Notes under the pieces: generated by a model
Database searches by the model: none
Seen by the model: the letters and a program-made list of their open reading frames with translations, nothing else
What the model was told of the DNA's origin: nothing
Source of the DNA: Isoetes taiwanensis
Taxonomy: Eukaryota; Streptophyta; Lycopodiopsida; Isoetales; Isoetaceae
Direction of reading: 5' to 3'
Assembly: GCA_021234155.1 (NCBI GenBank)
Contig: JAJEKV010000011.1
Location: forward strand, 19,856,677 to 19,920,676
DNA length: 64,000 nt
Program-made: the position numbers and the translations under genes
Shown here: in pieces, positions 56,056 through 64,000 of the stretch
How the letters are laid out: the number at the start of each line of letters is the position of its first letter
Numbering within the stretch: the first letter of the stretch is position 1

Positions 56056-59000
56056 CTATGATTTTGGTTTGCCCATAGACAAAAATGTAGCACTGCTAAG
56101 CTTTCTCAAACTATTTAATTAACATTCTCTGAAATGAGAATGTAAAGATATGAACTAGCAGAATGAAGATATTGTCTCTTTTACTGAGTATGGATTCTTT
56201 TAGAGTAATCCAGATCTATTATATCACAGTTGATAATGCCTATAAAAATGCATTGAACACAAGATTATGATGGCGTAAGCGCTGGCTGCTACCAACTTGC
56301 ATCAAGTTGTCTCAGGTAAAAAGCGTGAAAGACTAGTTTCTAAAATAAACCCTGATGTTGTGACAAATACCATGTACAAAATACAAGAGTTGTCGCTCCC
56401 CTTCCTCCCCCCAAGAAAACTGTACATGTAACTCACTGCATGCGGCTTGCACAAACACTCATATCCTGCTGTCGGGTGGTCTATACTGAACATCCCTCCA
56501 AAGATACCCTTTGTAAAATGAGTAGTCCCCCTATAAGTGTACTAATAATTATGTTGGCCTCCTATTACAAATATTTTTAATAAATTTTTACAACCTTAGT
56601 GAAAAACACAAAAACATTCCATCAAGACACTTGAAAGAGCAACCTACTACTTATTATGTCTTTGCATGCTATAAACGGCAATCACATCATATAACATGCA
56701 TTTAATATAAAAGAGAAGGGCAACATTCCATGCCCATAACAATGCCTGCAGAAAAGAAGGCTTTTAAAGACATAAAATTAGGAACAAAAACTTGAATGTT
56801 GCCCATAACAGTGCCTGCCAAAAAGAAGGCTTTTAAGGACATAAAATTAGGAACAAAAGTTCAAAGGACTATTCGATGATGAAAAGGTACAATAGGTTAA
56901 TGAGATAGATAGATAGATGGATGGATGGATGGATGGATAGATAGAAGACAACAATCATATAAGATGCATTTAATACAAATGAGGAGGCTAGCATTCCATG
57001 CCAGCTTCCAAGTTTATTAATATAGTTGAAGATGGAAGGATAAACTGGTGTAAATGCATACCTAGAAGGCACAACAACAATCTCATCTTTATTGTTGGGG
57101 CCATGCTATTGTATATCAGTCAGTGCATAGTATTAGAACAGACTGAAAATCCGTAGCTCTTTTTTGCACCACCATATTTACGCCCTTCTTATCATACGTA
57201 CTAGTCCCAGCTCCTCTTTGCACCAGCATATTTAGGCTCTGCTTATCATATGTAGCTGTGCCATTCTATAATCTAATTGAGTACATGAGACAAAGCTTCT
57301 AGACGTATTAGCTAGGTGGCTCAGCTGTATAAGGAAATAAAGTGCAAAACATACTCCTCGAGTTGTTGTGTATGAACTATATTACTTTGGAAAATAAAGA
57401 GCTGCAGCATAATTTTAAGAACCTGAAAGCCATCCATGTTGCCGGAGTTCGAATCTGCAGTGTAAAGCTTTACATGAGGACCTAGCTTTTGAGGCAAGAC
57501 ATAATGCAACGGCTATGACAGAACATACATGAGTGTGTATTGTCCCTAATAACAAAGTACTCTTCAAGCAAAGGATGAAGGATTGCCTCCTTGTCTTATG
57601 CATTTCATAAGATTAGCATAATATTGCCAAATTTAAAATATTTCATAAGTAAGAGGGAATCAACAACCACCTAAGCAGCATACCAGTGGTCATATACTTA
57701 TTCTTGTTGATGATGTTGAATCCTCAAATGTAATAGAATATCCAACTGCTTCAGCCACCCGAGTTGTAACCATGATAAAAATTAATGTGCAAAAATTTCT
57801 TCCTTTGTCAAGTAGCTAATACTCCCACATGCAAGTGCGTTGGCATCAAAGCCTGTAATTCTAATGTCTATTATTCCATTTAGATCCTAGCATGCAAAGA
57901 CAACATCATTGGAAAAATAAGGAAGACTGAAAGCAATATGAGATGCATCTTACAATGAAGCAACCTAATAAAAGGTTTTAGTGTACTGTTTCTACTATTT
58001 TGCATTCTCTAAGAGATACAGGAATAAGGGAAAAGCTTCAACATGGGTCCGTCAAAAGAATAACGTGTGATGGATCATTAGGGCAAATTAGTTGCAACAA
58101 CCATGAACGGACAATGGAATAGATATTCATTTTTTGCAGATCAAAGCAGGACTTCAATATCTTAAGACTTAGGAATTACAACAATCCATGAGCGGATACA
58201 GAATATACATTGCTTGCTTTCCTAAATAAGACACACCAATTGATATTTTATCCTATATCTTCCCTAACTCCACCTAGTCAAAGTCATAATAAAACTCACA
58301 AAAATTATTTCTCCCAGTTAAGGCTTAAAGCACACGATGCAACTGTGTTCATAATGTTCCTTGCAAATATAAGTAGATGCATGTAAGGATATATTTGATT
58401 AAAGGGACATGATGCAATAGCACATGATGATAATCCAAGTAGGAGGTAAGAGTGTTACCTTTATCCTTCTTAACTCATCATTCATTACTCTAACATAATA
58501 GCCCCTCCATCTTCTTGTAAGTATAAAGTCCATAACTTTATAACATAACTTTTCTGCAGGTAGCTACGTTTCAAGCAGCTTGAAAGAGTGATGAAAATGG
58601 ATAAAATCATCGTTGCTTAAACATACCAGCATGTCCATGTTCTTGTAAGCATTAAGTCCATAAAATTATAATAGAGCCTTTGTCCAACTAGCTGCATTTG
58701 AAGGAACTTGGAATCATGCAAAATAGAATATGGCCGAACCTGGCTTCTTGTGGAATCAGATCCGACTACAGATGCACACATATGCAAACGGAGTTGGTAC
58801 TTCCAAATAATCAATGTTGCTATCGATTCAGGCAGCAGATAACATGATTTAATGGAATGCCATGCTTAACAAAATTACCAATAAGGGATTAGCTTCAGTA
58901 CTTTAGATCATTATTCAGTTCCAACTTGCACAGACTAACCTGTTATAGGAATTGCAGCAAACAACTGTACATATAGTATTCGAGGGAATTTTCATCCCGA

Positions 59001-59909
59001 ACCAATTCCAGCCAAATATCTAGGCCACTTTTGGTTACACCAAATTCGGCTATAGCAATCCGGCTAGAACAATCTGCAAGACTCCAGGTTCGGGTTTTGC
59101 TTTTCCATGCACATCGAAAGTCTGCCAAATCTGCTAAACACACATAAGCCTGAAATGGATATGCCTAAAAGGCAGTAAATTGTGGCATGCATCATCTTCT
59201 CGCCAGCTGCAATCTGATAAGAAGAGCCAGAAGAAAGATTGGGAGAACTCCATACAAATAAAAAACCCCATGTCTAAAATAATACAAAGAAAATGGTCCC
59301 AATTTTTTGAAGCATGAAAATATTTTCTGGGCACCAAAATGCCAGAAATTTTAGGAAATCACCCTAAAAAAAAAACCAAAAACTTCTTCTACTACACCGG
59401 AAAATCCCAAATTAACAAGATTGATCTAAATATCTATCATTGGTGTCTTATCTATACATTCTAGTTTGTTCTTTAAAAGGAGGGAAGTCCTTATTTATAT
59501 CCTCATATGTTCCCACCTTAATTTTCTAACCTCCCACTAGATGCCTCCGTCATTATGATGCCCACTTGTTTTAGGGACAAATGCATTGTACTATGACAAC
59601 AAATACACTCCTTGCAAGCGTGCATCTTGATGCGTATGCTTTAAAATATATTTACCCATGTACACATCCTTTTGCGATAAGATTAAAGATTAAATGTTGT
59701 AGAGAAAAAAATGGAAATGAAGGAACAACAATAGCATGTCCAATCCAATTCAATTTAATTCAATTCAAGAAGTATCAGTTTGTTAGATGTTAATGTAATG
59801 ATAGAAAGCTAATAATTTTTTTCCTTCACGAATAATTCAATATAGTCCCCATTTTAATAAACATTTCGGGGGATGGTTTATTGTAAAAGTACAGTTGGAC
59901 ATATACATG
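56056..59909. other. gene-free stretch with simple repeats
   Basis: Contains a 69 bp tandem duplication (tgcccataac at 56731 and 56800) and a (GATA/GATG)n microsatellite at 56903-56945. A minus-strand, exon-like frame at about 58960-59140 follows an acceptor-like tatgtgtgtttag, but I do not recognise it. Nothing else. Confidence 0.45.
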
Positions 59910-61903
59910 TCAAACATTCTCTGAGAAAGGCACATTAGCTGCAGGCAGCCAAGTTTGGCCTTGGATGAAGCTCTGGACAGAATATAAAACAGCATCAGCG
60001 AGAGTGAGCTGGGTAGACCAAGGAACTCGGGAGGCACGACTAGCACCGGGCCCAACACTCATGTATTCACCATAAAATAGAGTATCGAGGGCATAAGTGC
60101 CATTCCAAGGCATCCAACCTTCAGGCATGATGAGGGCCTCAAGGTAGGCATGAAGGAAGATAGTTCTGGAATAAAGCTTCCAAGGTCTACCCAGGAAGGC
60201 TTGGAACCGCTTGGGGTTGGAAAAAAATCCCTTCATAAATTCTTCAGTACCATTGACAGTGCAGTTTTGGAAGACAAGGGCAGTGGGCTGGGCTGGGTCA
60301 AGGCGACCTTGGGCCGTGACCGTGCTGAGTATGACCAAGGGATTACCGGGTCTTACTACGAGGTCACAATTTTGGAAAACAGCAGCCGAGTTACCGAAGA
60401 TGTAGTCAATAGTACCTTCCACGCGGCAGTCACGGTAGAATTGTCGGAAAGCATGGGTGTAAAGTGTATCTTGGTGACCAAGGAAGGAGCAGCTTTGGAA
60501 GGCAGAAAGGTCACTATCAACTCGTAAAGCAACTGCCTGATGACCTTCTGGTCCGGCTGTATTCTCAACCGTCAGATCACGGGCCAAGAATCCTTTTCCT
60601 ATAACACCTGCAAAAACAGCAGCAGCAACACCAACATCAACAACATGAGTGCAGCAACACCAACATCAACAACACGAGTGTAATGATAATGTAACGATAA
60701 AGGAATGATTAAGATTATATAAAGAAAAAACTGAAATACCTAAAATATAACATACATACCGAGAGTTGCAGAATCGTATGTAGTCATGCCCTGTTGCAGA
60801 GCCACATTTTTGTTACCGGTGATGATGGTTCGATTGATTCCATCTCCGAGAAGCATAATCCAGGATTTACTCAATGGGACACGAACGATTTCGTTATAGA
60901 TGCCCTCTTTGATGTAGATGATGAATCTGCTATCGCCATAATCTGGGGCAGAATCGACGGCCTGCTGGATGCTGGAGCAGGCAGAGGATCCATCGTTTGC
61001 GACGGTGATGGAGGGAAGGAGGTATTCCGGCGATCCGTCGAGGAGGATGCGGTCGTGGGCATGGAGCCACGAAGGGTAGTGCTCTGCATCTGATTCTGAT
61101 TCTTCTGATTCTGATTTTAATTGGGATTCTTCGGCCATTTTTCTTCTGTAATACTCTGCATCTGATTCTGATTTTGAATGGGATTCTGATTGGAATTCTT
61201 CGGCCATTTTTCTTCTGTGGGACGAGGGCGGCTTCCAGTGCACCGGATTATCCCCATACACAGCAAATGCAGCTACCATAGACAGCGCATTGCTGATCAA
61301 TGGCTCTACCGATGCAACCTGAGCCAGCATTTTTTTCACCATCGGATTCGCCCCGTTCGATTTCCCCAGCGAGACGCTGCAGTCGTTCTGATACGTCAGA
61401 ACCGCGCTAAGCCAGTGCTGAATATCCCTCGATTTCCTCCTCAGATTGGCCCTCATGGAATTCCTCAGCCAATACTTCGAATACCCCAGCAGCTCTGCGC
61501 AATCTCTCGCCACTGCAGCCAGCTTGATATCCGAAGCAGATTTCTGTAGCAGCTGCTGCGAAAGGCCCTGGCTTTGGTTTACGCCTTGGAATGCAACAGA
61601 GATTGAAACCCCCACCAGCTGCTGCGAATGCGCCGATCCGCCGATTCCCTGCGATATCAGGGATGAATAGCATACGTTGGGAAATCGTGTGGCCTGGCAT
61701 ACGAGCGTGATGTTTGACACACTGGATCTGGCACTCTGCATTGCCATTCTTCTTCTGATTCTGATACCGAACTTGATGCTGTCTGATCTTCCTCTCCATA
61801 GCACAGAACAGACCAGAATCAAAACCAACACTATGCATAGCATAAATACGCAATAAGATCCTCCGTTGCCATAGCCATCCTTGCTCTTTCTCGGATCCTT
61901 CAT
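59910..61903 (-). CDS. pectin methylesterase with N-terminal inhibitor domain (PMEI-PME, 613 aa)
   Basis: Removes methyl esters from cell-wall homogalacturonan. Two exons, 61903-60760 and 60607-59910, joined across a 152 bp GT-AG intron (CTCG|gtatgt ... tttgcag|GTGTTA), phase 1. Membrane anchor or signal anchor at residues 16-35. PMEI domain about 65-215, with Cys pairs at 69/78 and 135/175. Linker 228-277 has a tandem copy (RRKMAEE...SESDAE twice) where subtilases normally cut such proteins at basic motifs. PME domain 297-613: GIYNEIV, QAVALR (Gln405), QDTLY (Gln427, Asp428), DYIFG (Asp449), LGRPWK (Arg522, Trp524). All catalytic residues are present. Length is usual for type I PMEs. The start is the first ATG of the frame. 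No breaks. Confidence 0.95.
60629..60685. repeat. 30 bp tandem repeat in the PME intron
   Basis: caacaccaacatcaacaaca is followed by a second copy about 30 bp later. No effect on the splice sites. Confidence 0.8.
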
Positions 61904-63480
61904 CTTACGCCAACGAGGCTCACTTAAATCTGATGGTTTGATAAGCCACTGCCTCTGTGTTGCCTCGACTACCTCTGTGTTTTTTGTTGTCTAATTTATG
62001 CCTTGGTTCTAATCAATGTGCCATCGCCATCCCTCTTCTCGAACAATTCACACCTATATGGCGATGCCGGATCACGAGTACTGCCATTATGCCGACAGTT
62101 TTTCCTTTGCTGTGCCTGCTAGGCTGCATTTTCTGGACTCTTTCTCTTTCGAATCTGTCTGCACCACTCTAATCCCCGTGAAAAATTTTGTCCCTTTTCT
62201 AACCTTTGCCCTTGGTCGCCGCGCCACTTCCACATATTTCTTTATTTGCACACGTCATAAAGAATGTCTACATGCCCCGCATTTGCTTTCAGGACAAAAT
62301 AATACTGCACAATACGTTAGTTACGCCACTCTTGTTTGGAAGAATTTGGAGACCATGATATATATATTTCACATGCAACATGTCATCTCTTCTATTCGAT
62401 TTAAATTGACTTAAAAGATGTCATTCTTTCTATCACAGTCCATTTGATGAATTGAGATGCTAGTAAGCTTGGAAAATTTTGATGGAATTGCCCTTTCCTC
62501 CATGTGAAACACTCAATTTTTCCATTACAACAAATTTTTTTTTTTGCTTAGGACCAACTCTTATTAATCATTCTTTAAACTGACAGTTCATTGATTGCTT
62601 TCACAATTGAGCAGGCTTTGTTGCTCTTTCAAACTTTGTAGAGCATTTGGTGATCGAATCAGTCGGCTTCAACTAGCAGTAAAATTCGAGATGGTTCATT
62701 ATAGATGTTTGGTGGGATTAGTTAAGCTATTTTCGAACCTGCTGGCTTGGGCAAAAAAACCTCCTTCGAAGCTGCTAAATCTAATAACAATAGGTTGCTG
62801 AGCTATGAGACAGGTAGTCATGAATGTGATCGTCTCAATTTCCCTCACAACTGCCTTCAAGTTCACAAACTCCATCAAGCGGGATTGCCCAGAGTAGTCT
62901 TCAACGTGAGCGCCAAATTTTGGATGGATGATTTTAATTTTATATTGATGTGATTCATTGCCAAGATCCAAGGGAAAAACTTTGTATTCCCTCTAATGTT
63001 GGCAAAGAATCCTATCAATTTGGCCGTCGAAATTGTGCATTAAGAAAATTGGAGAAATATGGCTGAGGTAAGAATCTATATCTGTTCGTGCAAATGGAAG
63101 TGCTTGCATGTAAACAGGGAAGATTTCTCATTCTTCTTTTTCAGAGGAAAAATAGACAAATTCAAGTAGAAGTTCCTAATAATTGCTTGCCATACAAGAA
63201 TAGGTTCAATCGGAAGGAGGAAGTTGATGAGGATGCTTTCCTAGTTCGGGAGCAATGACTATTGATATTTGGGCGCATTGACAATAGTATCCTATTGATC
63301 ATATGACCAAGAACCACCTTTTCTAGGGCTAATCCATTTGGCTATAAAAGGCCAGCAAGATCTACTTCGACATGTAGCAATCTTATTTTTAATAATTCTA
63401 ATCGGCAATTGCAAGCAATGTACAACCAATTGTATGGAATGCTTTGCAAAGTGGTAACTGTTATAATTATCTTCATCACT
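61904..63480. other. 5' flank of the PME gene, no further gene
   Basis: Presumed promoter side of the PME gene. I could not identify a convincing TATA box. Short frames only. Confidence 0.4.
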
Positions 63481-64000
63481 GCAATAATTACTTGTCCATC
63501 AACAGTAAAAATGCAGAAGAATTAGAAGCTTCTAACCAGAACTTTCTCATCGGTGCCTTCACTAAAACAAGGATTGACGAGAGTTTTAGAGGATAATGAC
63601 AATCTTCAAGAGATTGAAGAGATTGAAGATGACACCTTGAGTATAAGGTATAGAAATAAATTTGAAGGTATAAATGTCCTTGCCCCAGGGGGGAGGCTCC
63701 AAAAGAAGGATCACTGCCATCAAAAAACTCGTGGACCCAAGTATGTCGGAGAAGAGGAAGAAGAAGAAGAGAAAACCTTGTAATCATGTCTGAGGAAGAA
63801 GAAGAAGAAAAATTAGTTACTAAGGATGACGTTATAGAAATATTGAAGCTTCTTGGATCCAATCACTTAAGAAAAGCATCAAAGTTTTGCAAGCATGCAA
63901 GAATGTGTGATAATGTGGATATCAGTAGGCAGGCTTGACTTGCTTTTTTCGATGTTGGGATAAGGAAACAAGATATTATTAGGACCATCTTGCTGAGGAT
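63480..64000 (+). other. possible gene fragment at the right edge
   Basis: Acidic, GAA-rich coding-like sequence. A frame from ATG 63787 (MSEEEEEEKLVTKDDVIEIL) reads 50 codons to a TGA at 63937 and then continues in the same frame (LAFFDVGIRKQDIIRTIL) to the end of the window. The GAA repeats may be low-complexity sequence. Not recognised. Confidence 0.2.

Overview
This is nuclear DNA of a land plant. It is AT-rich and gene-poor, with plant-type GT-AG introns, a pectin methylesterase, an F-box/kelch gene and many retroelements. The mixture of a Penelope-like reverse transcriptase, non-L1 LINEs with microsatellite tails and an L1 LINE suggests a large, repeat-filled genome. A fern or another non-flowering plant seems most likely, but that is inference; no marker in the window fixes the species.

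Layout. 0.05-1.7 kb: a possible 5' exon and two GC-rich foldback repeats. 1.7-12.1 kb: a composite element. Two 1.9 kb direct repeats, about 99% identical by eye, flank 6.6 kb holding an uncharacterised intron-containing ORF1 and a decayed Penelope-like RT, both on the minus strand. A UBR7-like exon fragment and a MITE with ~107 bp inverted repeats also lie inside. 12.1-16.8 kb: no convincing gene. 16.8-25.2 kb: two 5'-truncated LINEs of one non-L1 group, an L1 remnant and a 0.7 kb degenerate GAATCT repeat. 28.8-29.8 kb: an intact F-box/kelch gene. 29.8-33.3 kb: a block of foldback repeats bounded by a 60 bp direct repeat. 35.2-42.3 kb: a nearly full-length but mutated L1 LINE inserted in an older L1 remnant, followed by a SINE fragment and a third copy of the non-L1 LINE. 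43.8-56.1 kb: four copies or fragments of a tRNA-derived SINE, two exon-like fragments of conserved plant genes (ZIP4/SPO22-like and FZL-like) and a diverged relative of the 1.9 kb repeat. 59.9-61.9 kb: an intact two-exon pectin methylesterase gene.

Only two genes look complete and functional: the F-box/kelch gene, probably a substrate receptor of an SCF ubiquitin ligase, and the PMEI-PME gene for cell-wall pectin. They are not functionally linked. The rest is mobile DNA in several layers of nesting plus gene debris. The strongest candidate for something undescribed is the 1.7-12.1 kb Penelope-like composite. Its ORF1 appears to begin inside the terminal repeat and to be spliced into the body of the element.
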